A stretch of DNA of 64,000 nt from Tenacibaculum sp. Bg11-29 (GTDB taxonomy: Bacteria > Bacteroidota > Bacteroidia > Flavobacteriales > Flavobacteriaceae): positions 3,099,001-3,163,000 of the forward strand of contig NZ_PJBB01000003.1 in the NCBI RefSeq assembly GCF_002836595.1, read 5' to 3'. The notes beneath the pieces were generated by a model. It was given only the letters and a program-made list of their open reading frames with translations, searched no databases and was not told the origin of the DNA. Shown piece after piece: positions 26,874-35,422 of this stretch (the first letter of the stretch is position 1; each line of letters starts with the position of its first letter). The position numbers and the translations under genes were made by a program.

Positions 26874-28623
26874 AGTTTTGTTGTGAAAATTCTGAGGCAA
26901 ATTTCAATAATTCTGCTTCGTTTCTAACATAATAAACATTCCATCCCAATTTTTCTAATCGGATTACGAGATCCTTATTGTAGTCAGGTTGAGAATGTAA
27001 TACCATTGTACCGTGTCCTCCAGCATTTTTTAATGCTAAATCAACTAATTTCCAATGTGTTTGTTTTGTATTCGTTTCAGCTTCCAACATACTAAAAATG
27101 TCATTATCTGTAACAATTACAATATGTGATTTTTTTTTTGGTTTTTCTTCGAACGGTTTCCTCAATCGTTCTATACCATAAGCATAACCAGTACCTAAAT
27201 AAGACGTTAATGTGGTTAATAAATCCGTTTCATCTCTAATAAATCCATCTGTTTCTAAATAGCTACCAGGTTCGCCAGAAAGACATCCCATTACAGATGC
27301 ACCAGCTCTTGTAGCAGATAATCCAATAATAGTTGCAGCCAATACAGGCCAAGAAAAGTTTTGCTTCGGGTTTACCATTGACCCCGAGCAATCTATACCA
27401 ATATAAACATCTAATGGTTTTTCTGAGATATCATTAGCGGAATCTGAACCATAAGTTCTTTTTTTAGTGGTATAACCAGGTAAAATAAAAGGTGAAGAAA
27501 TAGCAGATTGTAACCAATCAATTTCTTCTATAGGATCACTACTATCCCAAGTTTCGACTCCTTCCAATAAGTTCATGGAAATATTGTTAGAAATTTCTAC
27601 TGGAAAATCAATTAAATGTGGCAATGCAATTTCTTTATAATACGCATTAATTAATTGTTGTTCATCCGCTTTTGGATTCACTTGTTTCATTAAATCAATA
27701 TAATTACCAGGCCCCATATATTCATTTCTAGGACCTTGACCACCCATTTTATTTACATCAATACCAAGATTGCTTTTGCTGCTTTCTGTTTCTTTATTAC
27801 CATCAATACTTAATGCTTCTTTTCGCATATCTATAATCTCATCAAAGCCTTCTAAATCGAGTGCAGTCATTCCTGCAATGTCACCTGCTCCGTCACCAGC
27901 ATTTTCGGTATCTAACAAAATAAGTATTTTTTTTCGAGCTTCTTCATAAGCCTTGTCATCCATTAAATAAGGATACAATAAGACTGCAAATCGACCTCCA
28001 CCGTGAATCCAGTTTTTTGAATAACTTCTTATTAAAGAAGCTAATAATGAAGCATCAGCATCTATTCTCTTACTATGAAAAGCTAAATTTGTAGCAAGTT
28101 CTCCACGGTTTAATCGCCATAAATATTCATAGGTACGCATCATAAGCGTCCATAAATCAGTGAAAGTATCCTCAGAATTAATAGCTTTATAAATATCTAA
28201 CATGCGTAATTTATTAACACGTTGTAGTTTATCATTAATTAAAAAATCAGAATATAAATTAGAAACCATAGGTGCTCTGTTTTCTATACTGGGCAATCCA
28301 AAACGAATACGATTTAATAAAATAGCATTATCGTGCAAATTGGCTGGAACAAAAATATGATGTCCTATTTCATGTGCTAAAATTTCAAGAGCATAGTCAT
28401 CAATTTTACGTTCAATAATTTCTTCAAGATTGATTATAATTCTATGATCTGTTAAACGAATCATAGCAAAACTACCTGTGAGGCCTTCTTTTTTTGCCTC
28501 TTCATGTGAAAGGCACCAAATAGGTTCTTGTAAGCGAAGAAAAGGATTCCATACTAACTTTGCTTTATGCCAATACGATTGCCATAAACCAAGTGTTTTT
28601 TCTATGTTAGACGGATTATGCAT
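26854..28623 (-). CDS. Zincin-like metallopeptidase fused to a von Willebrand A domain
   Basis: 589 residues. The N-terminal part carries a zinc-peptidase motif in EILAHEIGHHIFVPANLHDNA (HExxHH, residues ~80-90). The C-terminal part is a vWA domain with the MIDAS motif in LDVYIGIDCSGSMVNP (D-x-S-x-S, ~410) and a later metal Asp in HIVIVTDNDIF. The pairing recalls DUF2201-like proteins, where a metallopeptidase-like domain precedes a vWA-like domain. MoxR ATPases typically act on vWA partners, and a MoxR gene lies two genes upstream. It overlaps the upstream gene by 8 bases and the downstream one by about 20. The peptidase substrate is unknown. Confidence 0.85.
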   Translation of the reverse strand: MHNPSNIEKTLGLWQSYWHKAKLVWNPFLRLQEPIWCLSHEEAKKEGLTGSFAMIRLTDHRIIINLEEIIERKIDDYALEILAHEIGHHIFVPANLHDNAILLNRIRFGLPSIENRAPMVSNLYSDFLINDKLQRVNKLRMLDIYKAINSEDTFTDLWTLMMRTYEYLWRLNRGELATNLAFHSKRIDADASLLASLIRSYSKNWIHGGGRFAVLLYPYLMDDKAYEEARKKILILLDTENAGDGAGDIAGMTALDLEGFDEIIDMRKEALSIDGNKETESSKSNLGIDVNKMGGQGPRNEYMGPGNYIDLMKQVNPKADEQQLINAYYKEIALPHLIDFPVEISNNISMNLLEGVETWDSSDPIEEIDWLQSAISSPFILPGYTTKKRTYGSDSANDISEKPLDVYIGIDCSGSMVNPKQNFSWPVLAATIIGLSATRAGASVMGCLSGEPGSYLETDGFIRDETDLLTTLTSYLGTGYAYGIERLRKPFEEKPKKKSHIVIVTDNDIFSMLEAETNTKQTHWKLVDLALKNAGGHGTMVLHSQPDYNKDLVIRLEKLGWNVYYVRNEAELLKFASEFSQQNYAYEKI

Positions 28624-29587
28624 TTTTAAGACTGTATAAATATAAAAAGTAGGAGTTCTTTAAGGTGTAAACCAATGTATCTTTAGTTGTAACTATTGAT
28701 GAAATGTTATTTGGTTCTATTTTCGAATTTTCTTGTCCTATCCATTTTTCTAAAGACACTATTCTCTTAGAATTTGATAAAATATTAGTAGCAGTAATCA
28801 TATTGGCAGGTAATAGTGTTTTACCACATTGATCGGCAAAAAGTGCGTAACTCTTTTTAGTATCGGTTACTAAAATAGTTCCGTTTACTAGTGCCAATTT
28901 TGGTGGGTATTCAAAATACCCAGTAAAACCTTCAAAACCACCATAAATACCTTCAAATTTTGTGATGCCATTTGTCCAAGGTTTATTATAAACCTCTTCT
29001 GAATTATTACCCAATTCTAAATTATAAAGAACCTTGGATTGTAATTCTTCTGAAAGCAAATCAAAATCTAATTTCAATAGCCCTCTTAAATGAGCTAACC
29101 CGCACTTCCAAGCATAAATACGACCTACAACTTTAAAGTCTTCTATAGTTTTAAAATTACCACTAGTAGCTTCCATTAAATTACACCAATCAAGTATTCT
29201 TTCAGGGGCGTATTTATTAAGCCTTTTAAGAACATCATTTAATAATGAAATAGTTTTAGTAGGAAATTTAATTAATAGATTAGGATTTTTAGCCATTAAC
29301 AACCAAGCCGATTGATACTCGTTTTTATGACTAATAGCCAAACCACTACCAATTAATTTTAAAGATTCAATGTATAATCTTTTAACTATTTGATGGGTTT
29401 TTTCTGGAGTTGAATTTAGTGCAACGGTAGATTTTACAATAGGTTCTAAAACATCAACCATCCAGCTATAAATAGAATGTGCAGGTAAATTGCCATACTT
29501 CATTTCACTTTCGTTATACCATTGGTTGTACAATGCACTGTTTTGTTTAAACTCTTCAATAAGCGGTAAAAACCTTATTTTTTCCAT
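28616..29587 (-). CDS. Unrecognised protein between MoxR and peptidase-vWA genes
   Basis: 323 residues without signal peptide. The first ~200 residues are predicted helical (LNDVLKRLNKYAPERILDWCNLMEA, WKCGLAHLRGLLKLDFDLL). The last ~120 look beta-rich (ALVNGTILVTDTKKSYALFADQCGKTLLP ... SSIVTTKDTLVYTLKNSYFLYLYS). I recognise no family. It overlaps MoxR by 13 bases and the vWA gene by 8, which points to a fixed complex of MoxR, this protein and the vWA-peptidase; a third-partner or adaptor role is inference. Confidence 0.75.
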   Translation of the reverse strand: MEKIRFLPLIEEFKQNSALYNQWYNESEMKYGNLPAHSIYSWMVDVLEPIVKSTVALNSTPEKTHQIVKRLYIESLKLIGSGLAISHKNEYQSAWLLMAKNPNLLIKFPTKTISLLNDVLKRLNKYAPERILDWCNLMEATSGNFKTIEDFKVVGRIYAWKCGLAHLRGLLKLDFDLLSEELQSKVLYNLELGNNSEEVYNKPWTNGITKFEGIYGGFEGFTGYFEYPPKLALVNGTILVTDTKKSYALFADQCGKTLLPANMITATNILSNSKRIVSLEKWIGQENSKIEPNNISSIVTTKDTLVYTLKNSYFLYLYSLKNA

Positions 29588-31167
29588 TGTAACCAGCGTT
29601 TATAATTGTTGTAACGTTGGTGTAGATACTTTAAAGTTAAAATATCATCAGCTCTGTAACCGTATAATTTCTTCTCTTCAGACCATTTCTGTAATTGCTT
29701 TTCAATATTCAATAGTCGTTTATCAATTTCTTTTGTAGATACATTTTCAAGTCCTTTTTTAAATTCTTCTTCAAATTGATCTACCGGATCATTTCTATCT
29801 AAATCTTGACTTACATATTCATCACAAGATAAATCAAATAAGTTTCGTAACCATGCAATTTTATCCACTCGGTAAACATTATTACCTACCTGATCGAAAA
29901 ATGGAGACTCTAAATGAGGTGTTAAACTATCGTGTAGTACAAAAGGTAAAATCTGTCTAATATCTTCTAATTCTACTTCTTTATTTCCTCTAAAATAGGC
30001 GAGTGATTTTGAAAACATCAATAAGGTCATTATTTTTCTTACTGATAACCCGTTATTCGATTGAGAACCTAAATCTTTAATAGGGTCTTTTCCTGTTTCT
30101 TTTCTGAAAAGAGAACGCATATCCATACCCGACAATTTTGCGGTGTCTTTAGTCATGTATTCTAATTGATTGGATGCAGGTTCAAAAAACTCAAACTGAC
30201 GACAAAAGAATTCAATACGTTTTCGTAATTCTGGTGCAATATGAATTTTTCTAACTTGTTTATTTATGGTATTTAATTCATCTTCCGTAAAAATAATCTC
30301 TTCGGGAATTATTGCTTCTGGCTTAAAATTAAGTTCAATACGTTTTAAAAGATCTTCAATAAAGCGTGTGTTAAAATGCAACGCTCTAATTACAATATCA
30401 ATTCTATCTTTTAATGCATCAATAACTTGATAAGTTCCTCCACCAGCATCATCGTTAGCTGTTAAGTACCATGCTGCATCTGGGCATTCATAAATTTGAT
30501 CAAAAATTTCAGCATAATTATCGGCTAAAACTGTTAGTAAGGCAGATTGTGTTCTGGTAGGAATCCTATTATACTCATCGATAATTTTCACACGCATGCC
30601 TAACCATTTTCGCCATGCGATTCTAATATCTTCTGTTTTTTCTGCTTTTATCATATCAGAAGGTAGGGGATGCCCTAATAAATCAGAAATAGTCATTTGT
30701 GGTTGCCCGTGTTGAATGGCTCTCATCACATCCTTTTTATCGTAGCCCGCTAACAAGCCCATAAGTACAGAAGTTGCTGTTTTTCCACGTCCAGGACCAC
30801 CAATAATTAAGCATTTACCTTTTGCGGCTAAATTTAACAAAGGCATTAACACGAAACTTGAATAACTTTGTCCTGAAGGTAAATGTAAAGGGACTTTACT
30901 ATCTCCGAAAACGAATTTTTTAGGGTCTCCATCATTAAATTCTATATCGTAATATGGACTGATAATAGCAGTATTGGTAATCCAAAAATAAGCCTGACGT
31001 AATTTTTCGTCAAGAGAAGCATTACCTGTCGATTCGTTTTCTTCAACATCATTATCATACAAATCTTCAATTTGAAACTTTTCAATTCCATTATCCTCTT
31101 TAGGATTTGTTGGAGATTCAGCGACTTTCTTAAAAAATCCTATGGTTTTATTTATTAAATCGGACAT
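29575..31167 (-). CDS. MoxR-type AAA+ ATPase
   Basis: 530 residues. Walker A is CLIIGGPGRGKTATSVLMG and Walker B VKIIDEYNRIPTRTQSALLTVLADN, with the typical MoxR sequence downstream (a sensor-1-type Asn in WYLTANDDAGGG, then IDALKDRIDIVIRALHFN). The C-terminal half contains the lid and an extension rich in charged helices. MoxR ATPases remodel vWA-containing partners; the neighbouring peptidase-vWA protein is the likely one. The start lies 30 bases after the nadR stop on the same strand, so the five-gene MoxR module may be read through from pnuC-nadR. Confidence 0.88.
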   Translation of the reverse strand: MSDLINKTIGFFKKVAESPTNPKEDNGIEKFQIEDLYDNDVEENESTGNASLDEKLRQAYFWITNTAIISPYYDIEFNDGDPKKFVFGDSKVPLHLPSGQSYSSFVLMPLLNLAAKGKCLIIGGPGRGKTATSVLMGLLAGYDKKDVMRAIQHGQPQMTISDLLGHPLPSDMIKAEKTEDIRIAWRKWLGMRVKIIDEYNRIPTRTQSALLTVLADNYAEIFDQIYECPDAAWYLTANDDAGGGTYQVIDALKDRIDIVIRALHFNTRFIEDLLKRIELNFKPEAIIPEEIIFTEDELNTINKQVRKIHIAPELRKRIEFFCRQFEFFEPASNQLEYMTKDTAKLSGMDMRSLFRKETGKDPIKDLGSQSNNGLSVRKIMTLLMFSKSLAYFRGNKEVELEDIRQILPFVLHDSLTPHLESPFFDQVGNNVYRVDKIAWLRNLFDLSCDEYVSQDLDRNDPVDQFEEEFKKGLENVSTKEIDKRLLNIEKQLQKWSEEKKLYGYRADDILTLKYLHQRYNNYKRWLQWKK

Positions 31168-31197
31168 CCTTTTATTTTAGTTCTAATATAATGAAAA

Positions 31198-32190
31198 TCA
31201 ATATTTATTGTAATTCTTTAAAGTTTGCTCAACTTTAAGAACCCTTTCTTCAATTGAACCTTGAAGTATATGGTAATTTAGGTTTCTTAATTTTAAATCA
31301 TCAAGAATTCGTTGTTGAAATTCTTTTCTTTTCACATCACCAGATCTATCCCAAGTATCATCATAAGGAATATCTGTATCGCAAACGAAAATAACATCAT
31401 GTCTAGTTTCAGCTTTTTTTGCTAAATCCTCTAATTTTTTTAAAGCCTTTCCATGATAATCTAATGAGAATAAATAGGTTGTAATGGCATTCGTATCTGA
31501 AAATAAGTATTGATTAGATGCTAATACAAATGCGTCTTCTTTTTGGATATGAGTTTCGGCAATTACCAGCAAATCATCTAATGTCAATCTATTATCAACT
31601 TGATGTTCCTCCCAATATTCTCTGCCGTATTCTGGCATCCATTGCGTCTTAAAATGTTTTGCTAGTTTTTCTGCCAAAGTAGATTTACCTGTCGATGGAG
31701 CTCCGAGTAATACTACTTTTGTTATTAAATCTTTGTAAACAACAGGGTGAATAAATTTCTTATGTTTGAAAGAGTCTTCTCTAATTTTAGTTGCAGAAAT
31801 AGGAATTTTATTTCTACTTAAATTAACCTGCCTATCTATTGCATTTAAAGCAATGCTCATGTGCTGGCCATAAGGTTCACTAGAATAAAAGTGAGATACT
31901 TGTTTACCATTTAGAATCTCTAAAACATAATCTTCCTGAATTTTCATTATTTCAGATGTATAACCAGTATCGTTAGGAGAATTGTCTCCTTCAAGAACAG
32001 TAATTCTTGGATATATTTTACGAATCCAACCAGCTCTAACAGCTAAAGGAATATTGATAATAGGGTCATCATAAATTAATACAATAACTTCATCCATTTC
32101 ATGGATAGCCATTTCAATCATTAATTGATGTCCCTTGTGAAAAGGAGCAAACTTACCTAAAGTGAGACCTGTTTTTAAGTTATTTTGCAT
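31198..32190 (-). CDS. nadR: Bifunctional NMN adenylyltransferase/ribosylnicotinamide kinase NadR
   Basis: 330 residues. The N-terminal nucleotidyltransferase domain has TLGKFAPFHKGHQLMIEMA (the H-x-G-H motif) and ISATKIRED. The C-terminal kinase domain starts VVLLGAPSTGKSTLAEKLAKHF (P-loop), followed by MPEYGREYWEEH and a second Asp-rich site, FVCDTDIPYDDTW. It lacks the N-terminal helix-turn-helix of enterobacterial NadR, as is usual in this phylum. It makes NAD from nicotinamide riboside. It overlaps pnuC by 11 bases, which fits uptake plus phosphorylation trapping. Confidence 0.92.
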   Translation of the reverse strand: MQNNLKTGLTLGKFAPFHKGHQLMIEMAIHEMDEVIVLIYDDPIINIPLAVRAGWIRKIYPRITVLEGDNSPNDTGYTSEIMKIQEDYVLEILNGKQVSHFYSSEPYGQHMSIALNAIDRQVNLSRNKIPISATKIREDSFKHKKFIHPVVYKDLITKVVLLGAPSTGKSTLAEKLAKHFKTQWMPEYGREYWEEHQVDNRLTLDDLLVIAETHIQKEDAFVLASNQYLFSDTNAITTYLFSLDYHGKALKKLEDLAKKAETRHDVIFVCDTDIPYDDTWDRSGDVKRKEFQQRILDDLKLRNLNYHILQGSIEERVLKVEQTLKNYNKY

Positions 32191-32752
32191 AGTCTAGATC
32201 CTTCTTATACCTTTTTTTCCATTGAAAATATCCAATAATAGCCATTATCAAAAAAGCAACATATAACCCAGTTGTATAATATAATTCTTTATTAAAATAA
32301 ATTCCAATTGCCACAATATCTACAACAATCCAAAATAACCAAGACCCTAATTTTTTCTTAATCATTAAGTATTGCGCAACTAAGCTAGCGGTAGTTGTAA
32401 AAGCATCAGGATAAGGAAAGGAAGCATCTGTTTTTAATTGCATTAAATATCCTAGAACAAAGGTCAAAACTAAGGTTAATAATACCCATAAAACTGTATT
32501 GGTGATTTTTGTAATTTGTAAATTATTTTCGTTTTTACCTCCATATTTCCAATGATACCAGCCATAAATTTGCAAGAAAACATAAATGATATGTAAAATC
32601 ATATCCGAATATAACTTCGCTGTATAAAAAATAAACACAAAAATAACAACTTGAATTAAACCAAAAAACCAACACCAAATGTTTTCTTTAATCGTTAAAT
32701 AAACGGCTAGAAAACCAAAAATAGTTCCAGCAATTTCTAAAGTTATTTTCAT
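32180..32752 (-). CDS. pnuC: Nicotinamide riboside transporter PnuC
   Basis: 190 residues, strongly hydrophobic with about seven transmembrane segments, the usual PnuC size. Typical elements are ENIWCWFFGLIQVVIFVFIFYTAKLYSDMILHIIYVFLQIYGWYHW, the late Trp-rich LGSWLFWIVVDIVAIGIYF, and YTTGLYVAFLIMAIIGYFQWKK. It is an inner-membrane facilitator for nicotinamide riboside, coupled to NadR encoded right downstream. The TonB-receptor gene lies divergently across a gap holding repeat R4. Confidence 0.92.
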   Translation of the reverse strand: MKITLEIAGTIFGFLAVYLTIKENIWCWFFGLIQVVIFVFIFYTAKLYSDMILHIIYVFLQIYGWYHWKYGGKNENNLQITKITNTVLWVLLTLVLTFVLGYLMQLKTDASFPYPDAFTTTASLVAQYLMIKKKLGSWLFWIVVDIVAIGIYFNKELYYTTGLYVAFLIMAIIGYFQWKKRYKKDLDYAK

Positions 32753-32817
32753 ATATTTTTATACTTTCTATATTGATGGCTAAAATATGCAAATTATATT
32801 TTATTGAAATTAGAATT

Positions 32818-32982
32818 CAAGTAAGTCTATAGAAATTTATTTGTACTTTTTTTTTGTAAAAAAGCGTACTATTATACTATAAATGTTATTTGTTTTTTCT
32901 TTCTACAAGCTTCTTAAAAATGTAATGTAATACGCTTTACCTAAAACCATGATAGGAGTGAAGAGGTAATGTGTATAGCATG
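32818..32982 (+). repeat. Dispersed structured repeat, degenerate copy R4
   Basis: Begins with AAGTCTATAGAAATTTATTTGTAC (cited by position 32819; compare AAGTGTATAGAAATTTATTT at 40155 and 44511). It lacks the folded core and ends in the tail TAATGTAATACGCTTTACC ... CATGATAGGAGTGAAGAGG ... TAATGTGTATAGCATGG (32922-32982). It fills most of the divergent pnuC/TonB-receptor gap 32753-33085, so it may carry or disturb promoter elements there. Confidence 0.6.
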
Positions 32983-33085
32983 GAATTATTTTATCAAATA
33001 GTCTTATTTATTATTGTGTAAGAGTTTATAATACCTGTATACTTGTATAATTTACTATATTTAAACCCTCACTATTATTTAATAT

Positions 33086-35083
33086 ATGAATAAACATTTC
33101 ATTCTAGTTCTCTTAACGATAATAATCAGCAGTCAACTTGAAGCACAAAACACTACAAAGCTTGATACAATTAAACAACTTGAAGAAATAATAATTACTT
33201 ACCAAGCTGATAAGCTAACACCAATTACTTTTCAAAATATTTATTCTAAAGAAATAAAATCAAAATCGGTTGGTCAAGAGCCTTCATTTTTACTTTCTGA
33301 AACTCCTTCAATTACTAATTATTCTGATGCAGGAAATTCGCAAGGTTATTCCTATTTTCGACTTAGGGGTATTGACCAAACAAGAATAAATATGACACTT
33401 GATGGAGTGCCACTTAATGAACCCGAAGACCAAGGAGCATATTTTTCAAATTTTCCTGATTTATTAAATTCAATAAGTAAAATTCAAATCCAAAGGGGTG
33501 TTGGAGTTACACAAAATGGTACTGCCAGTTATGGAGGAAGTATTCAGCTTTTTTCACCAAACCTTAAAGATTCTACAAAAACAACTTTTGGATTGAGTTA
33601 CGCTTCATTTAATAGCTTAAGAGCTTTTGGGGAATACAATAGTGGAGTTAAAAACAATAAAGCTATATATGTTAGAGCATCACAAATCTACTCTGACGGT
33701 TATAAATATAATTCATCTAACAACTCTCAATCAGTTTTTGTGAGTAGCGGCTTGTTCTATGATAAATCAACTTGGAAAATAAATTTATTAGTTGGACAAC
33801 AAAGAAATGATATGGCTTGGCTAGGCGTGTCAGATACGCTAATAAATATGGATAGAAGAACTAATGCTAATTCTAATCAAGAAAAAGATATTTTCTTTCA
33901 AAGCCTGGCTCAGATTCAAAACTCTTGGCAAATAAGTCAGTCTTCTTTTTTACAGTCAAGTATATATCATACCTTCCTGAAAGGAAACTATGATTTTGAC
34001 TTTAATAATTTTATAGGCTTACCATCTACAGAAGAATTGTATAATTATGCTTTCCAATCAAATCTTATTGGTTTTTTCAGTAATTACCGTTTTTCAAAGA
34101 AGAATATTAATTGGACAACTGGATTTCACGGTAATATATATAACAGAAAACATACCGGAAGTGAAAAAGAAATAGGTAATTTATACCAAAATACGGGTTT
34201 TAAAAATGAAGTAAGTTTTTTCACAAAAGCAAATTATAGCTACAAATGGATAACTTTTTTTGCCGATTTTCAATATCGTTATGTGAATTTTGATTACGAA
34301 GGGTCTGTTTCTTTTCAAAAATTGGATTGGAATTTTATCAACCCCAAAGCTGGGTTGAGTGCTTCATTAAATTCACATTCCACCTTATATTATAGTATTG
34401 GAAGTACAGGAAGAGAACCAACAAGAAATGATATGTTTGGTGGCGAAGATGATTTGTTAGCTGATAGTTTAGGTAATCCAGTTTTATTTAACACAAAACC
34501 AGAATATGTGACTAATCATGAATTAGGGTTTAGATATCAAAAAAAGAAACTAAATCTGAACTTCAACTTTTACTATATGGATTTCCAAAATGAAATTGTC
34601 TTAGATGGAAAATTTGGACCTAACGGATTAGCTTTGACCAATAATGTAGAGCAAAGTTTGAGAACAGGAGCAGAACTGACTATTTCATATAAAGTGAATA
34701 ACTATTTTTCGTTCATAAATAATTCTTCTTTCAATTATAGTAGTATAAAAGAACAGTCCGAAAGATTCAAGCCAATACTAACACCTCCATTAATTATTAA
34801 TCAAGAAGCTGTATTTAATAAAAATAATTTCACTTTAGCTTTAACTGCTAAATATCAACATAGTTCATTTATTGATTTTTCCAATGAAGAAGTTGTAAAC
34901 GACTACTTTCTTGTAAATTGCAGAGCTAGCTATGACATCAATAAAATTCAAATTTCAATATTTATGAACAACATTATCAATACAAAATATTTCAATCAAG
35001 GTTATATTGATTTTGATGGGAGCAAAAAATATTTTGTGCAAGCTCCAATTAATTTTCTTACTTCAATTCAATACAGCTTCTAA
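33086..35083 (+). CDS. TonB-dependent outer-membrane receptor
   Basis: 665 residues with a signal peptide (MNKHFILVLLTIIISSQLEAQ). A plug domain is visible (VGQEPSFLLSETPSITNYSD, YFRLRGIDQTRINMTLDGVPLNEPEDQ, IQIQRGVGVTQNGTASYGGSI), then a long beta-barrel of alternating aromatic strands ending in the terminal aromatic PINFLTSIQYSF. No N-terminal carboxypeptidase-like domain is present. It is divergent from pnuC-nadR, an arrangement often seen for vitamin receptors, so import of nicotinamide riboside or a related NAD precursor across the outer membrane is a reasonable inference. Confidence 0.9.
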   Translation: MNKHFILVLLTIIISSQLEAQNTTKLDTIKQLEEIIITYQADKLTPITFQNIYSKEIKSKSVGQEPSFLLSETPSITNYSDAGNSQGYSYFRLRGIDQTRINMTLDGVPLNEPEDQGAYFSNFPDLLNSISKIQIQRGVGVTQNGTASYGGSIQLFSPNLKDSTKTTFGLSYASFNSLRAFGEYNSGVKNNKAIYVRASQIYSDGYKYNSSNNSQSVFVSSGLFYDKSTWKINLLVGQQRNDMAWLGVSDTLINMDRRTNANSNQEKDIFFQSLAQIQNSWQISQSSFLQSSIYHTFLKGNYDFDFNNFIGLPSTEELYNYAFQSNLIGFFSNYRFSKKNINWTTGFHGNIYNRKHTGSEKEIGNLYQNTGFKNEVSFFTKANYSYKWITFFADFQYRYVNFDYEGSVSFQKLDWNFINPKAGLSASLNSHSTLYYSIGSTGREPTRNDMFGGEDDLLADSLGNPVLFNTKPEYVTNHELGFRYQKKKLNLNFNFYYMDFQNEIVLDGKFGPNGLALTNNVEQSLRTGAELTISYKVNNYFSFINNSSFNYSSIKEQSERFKPILTPPLIINQEAVFNKNNFTLALTAKYQHSSFIDFSNEEVVNDYFLVNCRASYDINKIQISIFMNNIINTKYFNQGYIDFDGSKKYFVQAPINFLTSIQYSF

Positions 35084-35155
35084 TGAATTTATTTGACATT
35101 AAAAATATTGCTTTTGAAGTATTTAATATACAATAAACTAGCATATAAAAGAGTT

Positions 35156-35363
35156 CACAAAGCAATTTTACATAATGTCTAATTATGATTATCTTTTTAT
35201 GTATCATAATGTTCTGCGTTATGTAACTTTGCTTTGGTAAAAGCGAAGTTTTTACCTCAATTTTTCTTTTATTTTTTTCTTCTCTAAACTTTCTTTAAAA
35301 ATGTAATGGAATACGCTTTGCCCGAAACGACGATAGGAGTGACGTGGCAATGTGTATGGAATG
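35156..35363 (+). repeat. Dispersed structured repeat, copy R5
   Basis: A compact and well preserved copy. Folded core 35170-35224: outer arms ACATAA / TTATGT, inner arms ATTATGAT (35182-35189) / ATCATAAT (35203-35210), with unpaired TGTCTA and GTTCTGC between them. Relative to R2 the inner arms have changed on both sides in a complementary way. A second hairpin ACTTTGCTTT-GGTA-AAAGCGAAGT (35226-35249) and the tail GCCCGAAACGACGATAGG ... GTGGCAATGTGTATGGAATG (to 35363) follow. It occupies the gap between the two convergent outer-membrane protein genes. Confidence 0.85.
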
Positions 35364-35371
35364 AGTACTAA

Positions 35372-35405
35372 AAAAGGTAAGTAGCAAATTTACTACTTAC
35401 CTTTT
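35372..35405 (-). terminator. Intrinsic terminator for the outer-membrane beta-barrel gene
   Basis: Perfect 13-bp inverted repeat (AAAAGGTAAGTAG / CTACTTACCTTTT) with an 8-base loop, A/T-rich on both sides. It lies just past the stop of the minus-strand gene at 35423 and could also stop rightward transcription from the TonB receptor. Confidence 0.75.
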
Positions 35406-35422
35406 AATTAGATTCAAATAAT

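Noticed and set aside
32753..33085. Riboswitch before pnuC or the TonB receptor
   Set aside because: The gap is mostly repeat R4, and I see no conserved riboswitch core such as a TPP or NAD motif; a covariance-model search would be decisive.
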